A DNA stretch of 64,000 nucleotides from assembly GCF_014873945.1 (NCBI RefSeq), contig NZ_JADBEC010000001.1:2931001-2995000 (forward strand). The letters are read 5' to 3'. This stretch comes from Rhizobium viscosum (GTDB lineage Bacteria > Pseudomonadota > Alphaproteobacteria > Rhizobiales > Rhizobiaceae). Each line of letters opens with the position of its first letter. The stretch's first letter is position 1. Both the position numbers and the translations under genes were made by a program. The notes below the pieces were generated by a model. The model made no database searches and was not told the DNA's origin. It saw nothing but the letters and a program-made list of their open reading frames with translations. Shown here piece by piece: positions 45,184 through 53,847 of this stretch.

Positions 45184-46416
45184 TTAGTTGGAAGCCGAGG
45201 GCTGTTCGCGCACCGGAGTGATGTGGTCGCCGTCGCGGACATAGGCGCCCGCCTTGGCCACGACCTCGTCGCCGGTCTTCAATCCATTGATGATCTCGAC
45301 ATAGGGTCCGTCCTGGATGCCGGTCTCGATCTTGGCGAATTTCACCACGCCATTCTCGACCCTGCGGGCGGAGGAGCCTTCGCTGCCGGTGAGCACCGCG
45401 GTCAGCGGAAGCGATACGCCCTCGGTCTCGCGGACGATGATCTCGGCGCTGCCATACATGCCGGAACGCGCCTTGCTGTCATCGTCGATGGAGATATGGA
45501 CGAGGCCCAGACGGGTGACCGGATCGACGGTCGGCGACACCAGGCGCACCGCGCCGGAAAGCTTCTCGCGGCTGCCGGAAAGCGAGATCGTCGCCTTCTG
45601 GCCGGCCATGACCCTGACAATGTCGCTTTCGGCGACTTCGGCGACAAGTTCGACGTCGCCGTCGCGGATGATGGTGAAAAGCGGGTCGCCGGTACCGGCG
45701 GCAATGGCACCGACTTTGGCGTTCTTGGCTGAAACGATGCCTGCAACCGGTGTTTTCACATCGGTGCGCGCCAGCTTCAGGTCCGCATCGGCGATCTGGC
45801 TGTCGAAGACCTTGAGGTCGGCTTCGGCAACCTCGATCGCCTGTTCGGCGGAAGCGACGCGGGCATTGGCGGCTGCGGCGGTCGCATCTGCCTGCTCGAC
45901 CTGAGCTGTGGAAACCGTGCCTTTCTTTCCCATTTCCTGGGCACGGGCCTGCTGCTGCCTTGCCTGCTCGGCATTGGCCTGTGCCTCGATGAGCTGGGCG
46001 CGTAGCTGTGCAAGGCTTGCCTCACCCTTGGCTTTCGTCGCCATCATCTGGCTCTTGGTCAGGATCAGAGCGTCGTCGTTGAGCGTCGCCAGCGTACTTT
46101 CCGCTTGAACCTTATCGCCGACATCGGCCTTGAGGGTGCGAATGGAGAGGCCTTCGACCTGCGGCTGGATATAGACTTCCTCGACGGGCTTGACCGTTCC
46201 CGTGCCGATGACACGGTCGACGAGGGTGCGGTTCACCGCCGTAGTAACAACGATTGCCGGCAGGTTCTGGGAAGCCTGGGCCTGCGGAGGCGTGGTCTGG
46301 GGTTCCTCGGCAAATACAGCCGAGGCCGCAAAAGCGGCGGCAAGAAGGGTGGAGACCGCAAAAGCGGCGACAGGGAAAGTGGAGGCGCGTAGTAATGCGT
46401 GCGGCTTCAGTGCCAT
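45184..46416 (-). CDS. RND efflux periplasmic adaptor (membrane fusion protein)
   Basis: About 410 residues from ATG 46416, chosen because it is followed directly by a signal peptide (STFPVAAFAVSTLLAAAFAA...); 46524 would add 36 poorly fitting residues. Lipoyl-like halves (GTVKPVEEVYIQPQVEG and TDVKTPVAGIVSAKNAKVGA) flank a long alpha-helical hairpin (SLAQLRAQLIEAQANAEQAR ...). Beta-barrel and membrane-proximal domains follow (ISLSGSREKLSGAVRLVSPT). It is transcribed together with the RND transporter gene. No regulator gene is adjacent upstream. Confidence 0.9.
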   Translation of the reverse strand: MALKPHALLRASTFPVAAFAVSTLLAAAFAASAVFAEEPQTTPPQAQASQNLPAIVVTTAVNRTLVDRVIGTGTVKPVEEVYIQPQVEGLSIRTLKADVGDKVQAESTLATLNDDALILTKSQMMATKAKGEASLAQLRAQLIEAQANAEQARQQQARAQEMGKKGTVSTAQVEQADATAAAANARVASAEQAIEVAEADLKVFDSQIADADLKLARTDVKTPVAGIVSAKNAKVGAIAAGTGDPLFTIIRDGDVELVAEVAESDIVRVMAGQKATISLSGSREKLSGAVRLVSPTVDPVTRLGLVHISIDDDSKARSGMYGSAEIIVRETEGVSLPLTAVLTGSEGSSARRVENGVVKFAKIETGIQDGPYVEIINGLKTGDEVVAKAGAYVRDGDHITPVREQPSASN

Positions 46417-46773
46417 GCGTCGTGGTCCAATCTCTTGACAGGATCGGCCGGACTCGCGCGTCGTCATGCAACTCGCGAACCGGGCAAATGCCGTCTTCCA
46501 AATCTCAGAGGTATTTACCCGCATCCCACTTGCCGGAACTTATCGTCCCAACCCGGCAAATCCAGCTAGTACGTGGTATCGATTTGCTCCACGTGCAAGC
46601 CCGGCAGAAAATAATTCCCCATGAGATAATATTAATTACCATTGCGGGGCTCATCAATCACCTGAGGGTTATGTGAACATGACGATGATTGATCGGCTCT
46701 CATATGCTTGACGTTTGACGCCTGATAAATGCGACAGTTGCAAGGCGATTTTTCTCATTAAATGCAAAAAATA
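46417..46773. other. Intergenic region upstream of the RND operon
   Basis: About 360 bases, AT-rich from 46600 to 46770. It presumably holds the RND operon promoter. No gene, repeat or regulator site was recognised. Confidence 0.45.
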
Positions 46774-46778
46774 GAAAC

Positions 46779-46799
46779 GCGCGGGAATATTTCCCGCGC
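46779..46799 (-). terminator. Terminator of the NMT1-type ABC transporter operon
   Basis: A 9-bp perfect stem GCGCGGGAA / TTCCCGCGC around a 3-base loop. On the minus strand it is followed by a T-rich tail (TTTCTATTTTTT). It lies 28 bases beyond the binding-protein stop. Confidence 0.82.
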
Positions 46800-46826
46800 G
46801 CGTTGCATTTCGGTATCGATACGCAG

Positions 46827-47798
46827 TTACTTGGCGGCTGCGTCGGTAATGTCGTGGGTCCAGGCGCCCGAGGGTTCCTTGTTGATGATCTTCTGGTCGA
46901 GCAGAGCCTTTGCCGTACGATCATAGAGCGTGGTGTCGAGCTTGCCGGTGCCGTCGCCGATCAGCTTGGCGACTTCGCCCATCATGCGCTTCTGGTGGTT
47001 TTCGTCCTGGCCGCCGGCGTCGACGACGATTCCGGCTGCCTCATCCGGGTTCTCCATCGCATATTTCCAGCCCTTCATGGAGGCGCGGACGAACTTGACC
47101 ATCTTTTCCTTGAAGGCCGGATCCTTCAGCTTGTCTTCCATCGCATAAAGGCCGTCCTCCAGGAGGTCGTTGCCCATGGCGGTATAGTTGAAGACAATGA
47201 GGTCTTCCGGCTTCAGGCCGGCATCGATTGCCTGCCAGTATTCGTTATAGGTCATGACGGAAATGCAGTCGGCCTGCTTCTGCAGGAGAGGCTGCACGTC
47301 GAAGCTCTGCTTCAGCACGGTCACGCCATCGGGGCCGCCGTCGGTCTTGAGGCCGAGCTTGTTCATCCAGGCGAAGAAGGGATATTCGTTGCCGAAGAAC
47401 CAGACGCCGAGCGTGTGGCCCTTGAAGTCGGCTTCGGTCTTGACCGGGCCGTCCTTGCGGCAGATCATTTCCATGCCGGACTTCTGATAGGGCTGGGCGA
47501 TGTTGACCAGCGGAACGCCCTTTTCGCGGGCAACAAGTGCGCCGCCCATCCAGTCGACGATCACATCGGCGCCGCCGCCGGCGATCACCTGCTCAGGAGC
47601 GATATCGGGGCCGCCTGGCTTGATGTCGACGTCGAGACCCTCTTCTTCATAATAGCCCTTATCCTTGGCGACGTAGTAGCCGGCGAATTGCGACTGGGTG
47701 ACCCATTTCAACTGGAGCGCCACCTTGTCGGCCGCCATCGCGTGGGCGGCGGCAAGCGACATAGCGCTCGCCATCATTGCAACCATCAATTTTTTCAT
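46827..47798 (-). CDS. NMT1/THI5-family ABC transporter substrate-binding protein (candidate pyrimidine carrier)
   Basis: 323 residues. Signal peptide (KKLMVAMMASAMSLAAAHAM, then AADKV). The mature start VALQLKWVTQSQFAGYYVAK is the NMT1/THI5 signature; IKPGGPDIAPEQVIAGGGAD and GNDLLEDGLYAMEDKLKDP follow. Relatives bind thiamine precursors, riboflavin or pyrimidines. The neighbouring dihydropyrimidinase, beta-ureidopropionase, RutR-like and preA/preT genes favour a pyrimidine or a degradation product. It is the last gene of the ABC operon (ATPase, two permeases, binding protein). Confidence 0.88.
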   Translation of the reverse strand: MKKLMVAMMASAMSLAAAHAMAADKVALQLKWVTQSQFAGYYVAKDKGYYEEEGLDVDIKPGGPDIAPEQVIAGGGADVIVDWMGGALVAREKGVPLVNIAQPYQKSGMEMICRKDGPVKTEADFKGHTLGVWFFGNEYPFFAWMNKLGLKTDGGPDGVTVLKQSFDVQPLLQKQADCISVMTYNEYWQAIDAGLKPEDLIVFNYTAMGNDLLEDGLYAMEDKLKDPAFKEKMVKFVRASMKGWKYAMENPDEAAGIVVDAGGQDENHQKRMMGEVAKLIGDGTGKLDTTLYDRTAKALLDQKIINKEPSGAWTHDITDAAAK

Positions 47799-47852
47799 TT
47801 TCTTGTTCCCTCTGAAGTTATGCCCAGGCCCTGATGCGGGGCCGGGGCATGT

Positions 47853-48980
47853 CTAACCACCACGGATAGACGGATGCCAGAACGTCACCGCCCTCTCGGC
47901 AAGGGCGACGACACCGTAGAAGATCGAGCCTGCGAGCGCTGCGACGGCGATCTCGGCCCAGACCATATCGACATTCATGCGACCGATCTCCGTGGAGATG
48001 CGGAAGCCCATGCCGACGATCGGCGTTCCGAAGAATTCCGCAACGATGGCACCAATCAGTGCCAGCGTCGAGTTGATCTTCAGTGCGTTGAAAATGAAGG
48101 GCATTGCGGCCGGAAGCCTGAGCTTGACCAGCGTCTGCCAGTAGTTCGATGCATAGGTGCGCATCAGGTCGCGTTCCATGTTGCCGGAGGCGGCAAGTCC
48201 GGCGACCGTATTCACCAGCATCGGGAAGAAGGTCATGATGATGACGACGGCCGCCTTCGACGGCCAGTCGAAGCCGAACCACATGACCATGATCGGTGCC
48301 ACGCCGATCATCGGCAGGGCCGAAACCAGATTCCCGATCGGCAGCAGACCGCGGCGCAGAAAGGCGAAGCGGTCTGCAAGGATGGCGACGACGAAGCCGC
48401 TGACGCAGCCGATGGTGTAACCGATCAGAACGGCCTTGAAGATCGTTTGCCTGATATCTTCGCCGAGGATCGGCAGGGAGCCTATGATACGTGCGCCGAT
48501 CGCGGACGGCGGCGGCAGCAGCACGAAAGGGATACCGGCGCCGCGCGTGATCGTTTCCCAGATGATGAGGATCCAGGCACCGAAGATTGCTGGGATCAGC
48601 AGCCGCAGCAGCCACTGGCTGGACGGTGTTGTCGGCTTGAGCTCCGAAAGCTCCGTCACGCAACGCCAGGCAAGCAGCCAGCAGGCGGCCAGCAGCAGGA
48701 AGAAGGAGGCGCCGGCGAAGCCTTCATTGCCCGAAAGCGTACCGAGCAGCAGCCATGCCGCACCATGAGCGCCCACGAAGAGGGCGGGTGCGACAAGCGA
48801 TGTAGATAGGGGCGCGAAGGAGATCAGTGCCGCGACGATCGCAAGCAGAGCGATCAGGATGACAGTTCCTGCGGACGGAGGCTGTGTGGCACCGGCCCCG
48901 AAGACAGGCAGCATGACCATTGCGCCCACCACGCAGAGGAGGGCAATCAGGCCCTGCCAGGAAAGCACGACTTGCTTCAT
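47853..48980 (-). CDS. ABC transporter permease, NitT/TauT type, with N-terminal extension
   Basis: 375 residues. Residues ~1-125 hold about four hydrophobic segments not found in standard permeases of this family. The permease domain (~135-365) has RGAGIPFVLLPPPSAIGARI, GVAPIMVMWFGFDWPSKAAV, the EAA-type loop LMRTYASNYWQTLVKLRLPA and FGTPIVGMGFRISTEIGRMN. It overlaps the next permease by four bases on the minus strand and would pair with it in the membrane. Confidence 0.9.
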   Translation of the reverse strand: MKQVVLSWQGLIALLCVVGAMVMLPVFGAGATQPPSAGTVILIALLAIVAALISFAPLSTSLVAPALFVGAHGAAWLLLGTLSGNEGFAGASFFLLLAACWLLAWRCVTELSELKPTTPSSQWLLRLLIPAIFGAWILIIWETITRGAGIPFVLLPPPSAIGARIIGSLPILGEDIRQTIFKAVLIGYTIGCVSGFVVAILADRFAFLRRGLLPIGNLVSALPMIGVAPIMVMWFGFDWPSKAAVVIIMTFFPMLVNTVAGLAASGNMERDLMRTYASNYWQTLVKLRLPAAMPFIFNALKINSTLALIGAIVAEFFGTPIVGMGFRISTEIGRMNVDMVWAEIAVAALAGSIFYGVVALAERAVTFWHPSIRGG

Positions 48981-49861
48981 GCCGGCCTCCCGCCCATGGC
49001 GCGGTCGACGATCTTCGCCACGAGGCCGACGATGGCGACAAGGAGCGCCGCGAGGACCGAGCCGGCGACCAGTGCTGCCCAGATATCGATCGTCTGGCTG
49101 TAATAGGAGCCGGCAAGCAGCTTGGAGCCAATGCCGGCGACGGCGCCGGTCGGCAGTTCGCCGACGATAGCGCCGACGAGGCTTGCGGCGATCGCCACCT
49201 TCATCGAAGTGAAGAGAAAGGGTATGGAGGCGGGCACGCGCAGCTTCCAGAAGGTTTGGGCAGCCGTGGCATTATAGGTGCGCATCAGATCGAGATGCAT
49301 GACCTCGGGTGAGCGCAGCCCCTTCACCATGCCGACCGTGACCGGGAAGAAGGAGAGGTAGGTGGAGATCAGTGCCTTCGGAAGGAGGCCGGTAATATTG
49401 ATCGAGCCGAGTACCACGATGACCATCGGCGCGATCGCCAGGATCGGCACGGTTTGGGATGCGATGATCCACGGCATCAGGCTGCGGTCGAGCGCCTTGA
49501 TATGGATGATGCCGACGGCGATCACGATGCCGAGCAGCGTACCGAGCGCAAAGCCAAGCGCGGTGGAAGAGAGGGTGACGCCTGCGTGGTAGACGAGGCT
49601 GCGATTGCTGGAGAGCTTTCGCAGGAAGGTGTTTTCGAAGACGTTCTGCGCCACCTGATGCGGCGCCGGCAGGATGGGCTTCGGTTGAGAGAGTGTCCTG
49701 CCGATGAATTCCGTCGTCGTCGAGGTGACGTTATTGCGCGTGTCCATATCGCGCTGGAATGGCGCGTTGAGGAAGACGGCGGCGACATACCAGATGGCAA
49801 CCAGCACCAGCAGGATGGTGAGGACGGGGACGATCTTGTCCTTGAGGGTGTCGGGTTTCAT
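48977..49861 (-). CDS. ABC transporter permease, NitT/TauT type
   Basis: 294 residues, six-segment permease with an N-terminal signal anchor (KIVPVLTILLVLVAIWYVAA). Motifs: GTLLGIVIAVGIIHIKALDR, APMVIVVLGSINITGLLPKA, the ATPase-contact loop LMRTYNATAAQTFWKLRVPA and VGELPTGAVAGIGSKLLAGS. A RIME-like palindrome separates it from the ATPase gene upstream. The last four bases overlap the second permease. Confidence 0.91.
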   Translation of the reverse strand: MKPDTLKDKIVPVLTILLVLVAIWYVAAVFLNAPFQRDMDTRNNVTSTTTEFIGRTLSQPKPILPAPHQVAQNVFENTFLRKLSSNRSLVYHAGVTLSSTALGFALGTLLGIVIAVGIIHIKALDRSLMPWIIASQTVPILAIAPMVIVVLGSINITGLLPKALISTYLSFFPVTVGMVKGLRSPEVMHLDLMRTYNATAAQTFWKLRVPASIPFLFTSMKVAIAASLVGAIVGELPTGAVAGIGSKLLAGSYYSQTIDIWAALVAGSVLAALLVAIVGLVAKIVDRAMGGRPA

Positions 49862-49892
49862 GCGGCCTGCCTCTGTGCGTGGAGGATGGAGT

Positions 49893-50068
49893 TACCCCCC
49901 TCTGTCCTGCCGGACATCTCCCCCACAAGGGGGGAGATTGGCCAGAGGCTGGACCTCCGTACAACGCTAACGTTGCACAGTTTGCAGCGTCCATTGTTTG
50001 GGGAAGCCGATACCCCCAGCCAATCTCCCCCCTTGTGGGGGAGATGTCCGGCAGGACAGAGGGGGGTA
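49893..50068. repeat. RIME-like palindromic intergenic element
   Basis: Two perfect 50-base inverted arms, 49893-49942 and 50019-50068, flank a 76-base centre. Each arm starts or ends TACCCCCC...GGGGGGTA and contains smaller palindromes (GTCC...GGAC and CTCCCCC-ACAA-GGGGGAG-like). This matches my knowledge of Rhizobium-specific intergenic mosaic elements. It sits inside the ABC operon between the ATPase and permease genes and could fold into a large hairpin in the mRNA. Confidence 0.85.
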
Positions 50069-50086
50069 GCCATCGAACGCAAAGGC

Positions 50087-50872
50087 CTACTGCTCATAGC
50101 TATGCCCCGCCCTCAGCCCCTCGCGAACGCGATGGGCGATTTCCAGGAATTCCGGTGTTTCGCGGATGTCGAGCGGTCGCTCCTTCGGCAGTGTCGAGTC
50201 GATGATATCGGTCACGCGGCCAGGGCGTGGCGACATGACGACGATCTTGGTGGAAAGGTAGACGGCTTCCGGAATGGAATGGGTGACGAAGCAGATCGTC
50301 TTGTTGGTGCGCGACCAAAGTTTCAGAAGCGCCGCATTCAGATGATCGCGGACGATTTCGTCCAGCGCCCCGAAGGGTTCGTCCATCAAGAGCAGGTCGG
50401 CGTCGAAGGCGAGGGCGCGGGCGATGGAGGCGCGCTGCTGCATGCCGCCTGAAAGCTGCCAGGGGAACTTCTTCTCGAAGCCAGAGAGTTCGACGAGGTC
50501 GAGCGCGCCGTCAATACGCTTCTTCTGTTCGGGTTTTGAATAACCCATGATCTCCAGTGGCAGGGCGATGTTCTTCTCGATTGTGCGCCACGGATAAAGT
50601 GCCGGCGCCTGGAAGACGTAGCCATATGCGCGGGCCTTGCGGGCCTCATCCGGTGTCATTCCGTTGATGGCGATGTCGCCGGAAGTCTTGCGCTCAAGAT
50701 CGGCGATGACGCGCAGGAAGGTCGTCTTGCCGCAGCCGGAAGGGCCGATGAAGGAGACGAACTCGCCCCTGCGGATATCGAGATTGACATCAGCAAGCGC
50801 GTGCACCGCGCCGTCATTCGTCTGGTAGCTGAGACAGAGATCCTTGGCGGATACGACGGAGGGTGCTTGCAT
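50087..50872 (-). CDS. ABC transporter ATPase, NitT/TauT (SsuB/ThiZ-like) type
   Basis: About 261 residues from ATG 50872. Walker A GPSGCGKTTFLRVIADLERK, Q-loop GYVFQAPALYPWRTIEKNIA, signature FPWQLSGGMQQRASIARALA, Walker B LLLMDEPFGALDEIVRDHLN and H-loop ICFVTHSIPEAVYLSTKIVV. Powers the two permeases downstream. It is the first gene of the ABC operon; a RIME-like repeat follows it. Divergent from the cupin gene across about 95 bases. Confidence 0.92.
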   Translation of the reverse strand: MQAPSVVSAKDLCLSYQTNDGAVHALADVNLDIRRGEFVSFIGPSGCGKTTFLRVIADLERKTSGDIAINGMTPDEARKARAYGYVFQAPALYPWRTIEKNIALPLEIMGYSKPEQKKRIDGALDLVELSGFEKKFPWQLSGGMQQRASIARALAFDADLLLMDEPFGALDEIVRDHLNAALLKLWSRTNKTICFVTHSIPEAVYLSTKIVVMSPRPGRVTDIIDSTLPKERPLDIRETPEFLEIAHRVREGLRAGHSYEQ

Positions 50873-50966
50873 CAATAAACCAGTCTTGTTTTCGCCGCGC
50901 CGTCGCGGTTTTCCATGATATCATTGCCGCCGGCCTTACCGACAGCACAGTCCTTGGAGGATGAGG

Positions 50967-51380
50967 ATGGACGCAAAATCAAAGCCCACCTGCCATATTG
51001 TTCGCCCCAACCATACCTATGACGGCAAGCAAGGGCTCAGCTATTTCGAGGGTATTGCGGCCGAGACGGTCGGCGCGAAGGGCATCTGCATGCATCTTCT
51101 GACGATCCCGCCCGGCGTGCGCGCCAAGGCGCATCTGCATGAGGCGCATGAGACAGCGATCTACATGCTCTCCGGTGAGGCGCATACCTGGTACGGCGAC
51201 AAGCTGGAGAACCACATTGTCGTGCATGCCGGCGAGCTTTTCTACATCCCGGCGGGCGTCCCGCATTTGCCGGCCAACCTGAGCAGCACGCCCTGTACGG
51301 CGATCATTGCCCGCACCGATCCGAACGAGCAGGAAAGCGTGATCCTGCTGCCCGAGCTGGATGCGCTGGTGCCGGCGTGA
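50967..51380 (+). CDS. Cupin-domain protein
   Basis: 137 residues from ATG 50967, chosen over ATG 50961 because GGAGG sits immediately before the latter. A single cupin barrel: PPGVRAKAHLHEAHETAIYM (metal-binding His-x-His...Glu) and GELFYIPAGVPHLPANLSS (second His). Such proteins are small metal-dependent isomerases, ureidoglycolate-type enzymes or binding proteins. Located among pyrimidine-degradation genes, it could act on an intermediate of that pathway, but this is not shown by the sequence. Confidence 0.85.
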   Translation: MDAKSKPTCHIVRPNHTYDGKQGLSYFEGIAAETVGAKGICMHLLTIPPGVRAKAHLHEAHETAIYMLSGEAHTWYGDKLENHIVVHAGELFYIPAGVPHLPANLSSTPCTAIIARTDPNEQESVILLPELDALVPA

Positions 51381-51382
51381 GG

Positions 51383-51760
51383 CTATTTGCATAGCGGCAG
51401 CGGCCCCCACTTGATTGCGGCATCGGCCACGAACCCGATCGTATAGCCTTTAGGCCCTGATGTGATCTTGACGGTGTCGTCGTTGCTGCTCTCTTCGCCC
51501 TCCGCCTGGCAAGCGACCGTGGCGGTGAAATCCTTGCCTTCGGTCTTCAGGACTTTCTTGATTTCGCAGTAAGAGGCCGCCGTGGTGATGCCTTCGGAAG
51601 TCAGGAGAAAGAAGTTGTCGGAACCTGTACTTTCGCCGCTCTTGGCGTAGGCACAGCCATCCTTGTTGCCGTAGCTGCCCTTGATGGGCAGCGTGTCAGC
51701 ATTCGCCGCAGTATAAAGCGCGGCCAGGGAAACGATCGTCAGAAGCAGATGGCCGCGCAT
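51383..51760 (-). CDS. Small secreted protein of unknown function
   Basis: 125 residues from ATG 51760 (GTG 51769, overlapping the hyuA-type stop, is an alternative). Signal peptide (RGHLLLTIVSLAALYTAANA, cleavage before DTLPIKG). The mature part is small and polar with four Cys (GCAYAKSG, ASYCEIKKVL, TVACQAEGE, LPLCK) that could form two disulfides. Probably periplasmic. No family recognised. It follows the dihydropyrimidinase gene directly and is convergent with the cupin gene. Confidence 0.72.
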   Translation of the reverse strand: MRGHLLLTIVSLAALYTAANADTLPIKGSYGNKDGCAYAKSGESTGSDNFFLLTSEGITTAASYCEIKKVLKTEGKDFTATVACQAEGEESSNDDTVKITSGPKGYTIGFVADAAIKWGPLPLCK

Positions 51761-51765
51761 CAATA

Positions 51766-53220
51766 TCACACTCCGCTCGCCGGGATGCCCGTGCGCTCGA
51801 CCTTGCGCGGCGCTGTGATCTCCTTCCAGGTCGACAGCGCCTTGCTGACGGCGGTGACCGGCTCGCGCCTGACGAATTCGCCGTGGCCCGAGCGGGTCTT
51901 GACCGTATCCTCCTCGATCGCCACGACCCCACGCGTCAGCGTATAGCGCGGCAGGCCGGTCACTTCCTTGCCTTCGAAAACGTTATAATCGATCGCCGAT
52001 TGCTGGCTCTTCGACGAAATGGTCTTGGAGCGCTTCGGATCCCAGACGACGAGGTCGGCATCGGCGCCAACGAGGATGGCACCCTTCTTCGGGTATATGT
52101 TGAGGATCTTGGCAATGTTGGTGGAGGTGACTGCGACGAATTCGTTCATCGTCAGGCGGCCTGTATTGACGCCATAGGTCCAGAGCATCGGCATGCGGTC
52201 TTCGAGGCCGCCGGTGCCGTTCGGGATCTTGGTGAAGTCACCAACGCCGAAGCGTTTCTGCGCCGTTGTGAAGGCGCAATGGTCGGTCGCCACGACCTGC
52301 AGCGAACCGGAAGCGAGGCCGGCCCAGAGGCTGTCCTGGTGCTGCTTGTTGCGGAATGGCGGGGACATGACGCGGCGAGCGGCATGATCCCAGTCCTTGT
52401 CGAAATATTCGGTCTCGTCGAGCGTCAGGTGCTGGATCAGCGGCTCGCCATAGGCGCGGATGCCCTTCTGGCGGGCGCGGCGGATCGCTTCATGCGCCTG
52501 TTCGCAGGAAGTATGGACGATATAGACGGGGCAGCCGGCCATGTCGGCGATCATGATGGCGCGGTTGGTGGCCTCGCCCTCGACTTCGGCCGGGCGCGAA
52601 TAGGCGTGGGCTTCGGGGCCATTATTGCCTTCCGACAGCAGCTTGGCCGACAGCGAGGCGACGACATCGCCGTTTTCGGCATGGACCAGCGGCAGGGCGC
52701 CAAGCTCGGCGCAGCGCTGGAAGGAGGCGAACATCTCGTCATCATTCACCATCAGTGCGCCCTTATAGGCCATGAAGTGCTTGAAGGTGTTGATCCCCTT
52801 GTCCTGGACGATCGTCTTCATCTCGTTGAAGACCTGCTCTCCCCACCAGGTGATCGCCATGTGGAAGGAATAGTCGCAATTGGCCCGCGTGGACTTGTTG
52901 TCCCACATCGTCAGTGCTTCGAGAAGCGATTGGCCGGGCGAGGGCAGGGCGAAGTCGACGACCATGGTCGTGCCGCCGGCAAGGGCCGCCCGTGTGCCGC
53001 TTTCGAAATCGTCGGAGGAATAGGTGCCCATGAAGGGCATTTCGAGATGGGTGTGGGGATCGATGCCGCCGGGCATGATGTAACAGCCCGTGGCATCCAG
53101 CACCTCGTTGCCGGAGAGGTTGGGGCCGATCTCGACGATCTTGCCGCCGTCGATCTTCACGTCAGCCTTATAGGTGAGGTCGGCCGTGACGATGGTGCCG
53201 TTCTTGATGACTGTGGTCAT
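51766..53220 (-). CDS. hyuA: Dihydropyrimidinase / D-hydantoinase
   Basis: 484 residues of the amidohydrolase superfamily. Metal ligands visible: HxH in GGIDPHTHLEMPFMGTYSSD, the carboxylated Lys in FKHFMAYKGALMVNDDEMF, His in PLVHAENGDVV, His in VYIVHTSCEQAHEA and Asp in VATDHCAFTTAQKRFG. It opens 5,6-dihydrouracil/thymine to N-carbamoyl-beta-amino acids, the second step of reductive pyrimidine degradation. It lies in a run with a carbamoyl-amidohydrolase gene; dihydropyrimidine dehydrogenase genes lie 9 kb further on. The name pydB is also used. Confidence 0.93.
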   Translation of the reverse strand: MTTVIKNGTIVTADLTYKADVKIDGGKIVEIGPNLSGNEVLDATGCYIMPGGIDPHTHLEMPFMGTYSSDDFESGTRAALAGGTTMVVDFALPSPGQSLLEALTMWDNKSTRANCDYSFHMAITWWGEQVFNEMKTIVQDKGINTFKHFMAYKGALMVNDDEMFASFQRCAELGALPLVHAENGDVVASLSAKLLSEGNNGPEAHAYSRPAEVEGEATNRAIMIADMAGCPVYIVHTSCEQAHEAIRRARQKGIRAYGEPLIQHLTLDETEYFDKDWDHAARRVMSPPFRNKQHQDSLWAGLASGSLQVVATDHCAFTTAQKRFGVGDFTKIPNGTGGLEDRMPMLWTYGVNTGRLTMNEFVAVTSTNIAKILNIYPKKGAILVGADADLVVWDPKRSKTISSKSQQSAIDYNVFEGKEVTGLPRYTLTRGVVAIEEDTVKTRSGHGEFVRREPVTAVSKALSTWKEITAPRKVERTGIPASGV

Positions 53221-53244
53221 GGCTGCTGCTCCTTTTCCTAGCTG

Positions 53245-53847
53245 TTACTGTTCAACTGCCATCGTGGGCGTGCCACTTCGCAGGAGCGCGGCCCCTTTGG
53301 CGATGAGGCTGTAAACTGCCTCCTCACTCAGATCGTCGGGAGTGTCGTGCTCTTCCTCGTAATACCAGTCGGGCTGGTCAACGACGTCAGCGCCACCGAC
53401 TGACAATGACCAAAAACCATCGCTTTCGCGAAAGTAGAAATCCTTGCCATCGATGAGCCCAGTTGACTGTACGGGTTGGCTGCCCTTGGGGCGTTCGATC
53501 AGTATTCCGGGCATGGAAGGGCCGAGTTCGATCCGAACGACAGCAACAGACCCGGGCTCCCCAGCGAGATAGTAGGATTGATGGCGCGAGGAGGCATCCG
53601 ACCCAGCTAGCTCGACATTGGAAGGTTTATACCGCCAGAAACCCGATATTTGTGAAAGCTTGATCCGCTCGCCTGTGGCGTTGATGCCAATGTAGTAGAC
53701 CTGCGCGCTAGGTATACCGTCCCACGGCCCGTCGTTCACCGGCGTCAGATTGGCATTGGCCCATGCAAGGTCGTCGGCAGTTCGCTGACTATAGAACTTA
53801 AAAGCATCAGCGTAATCGAGATAGGTCGTTGGCAAGTCGGACGCCAT
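53245..53847 (-). CDS. Unknown protein wedged between the hyuC-type and hyuA-type genes
   Basis: 200 residues from ATG 53847, which overlaps the upstream stop by one base (TGATG), so it is translationally coupled. No signal peptide. Visible stretches: TYLDYADAFKFYSQRTADDL, LAGSDASSRHQSYYLAGEPG, KGSQPVQSTGLIDGKDFYFR and an acidic DQPDWYYEEEHDTPDDLSEE. The composition is rich in aromatic and acidic residues, unlike the neighbouring enzymes, and codon use looks less GC-biased. The family is not recognised; it resembles small immunity-type or binding proteins only in character. It could be a recent insertion into the operon. Confidence 0.75.
   Translation of the reverse strand: MASDLPTTYLDYADAFKFYSQRTADDLAWANANLTPVNDGPWDGIPSAQVYYIGINATGERIKLSQISGFWRYKPSNVELAGSDASSRHQSYYLAGEPGSVAVVRIELGPSMPGILIERPKGSQPVQSTGLIDGKDFYFRESDGFWSLSVGGADVVDQPDWYYEEEHDTPDDLSEEAVYSLIAKGAALLRSGTPTMAVEQ

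Noticed and set aside
51883..53241. 452-codon plus-strand frame opposite the dihydropyrimidinase gene
   Set aside because: Antisense shadow of a gene with clear amidohydrolase motifs.
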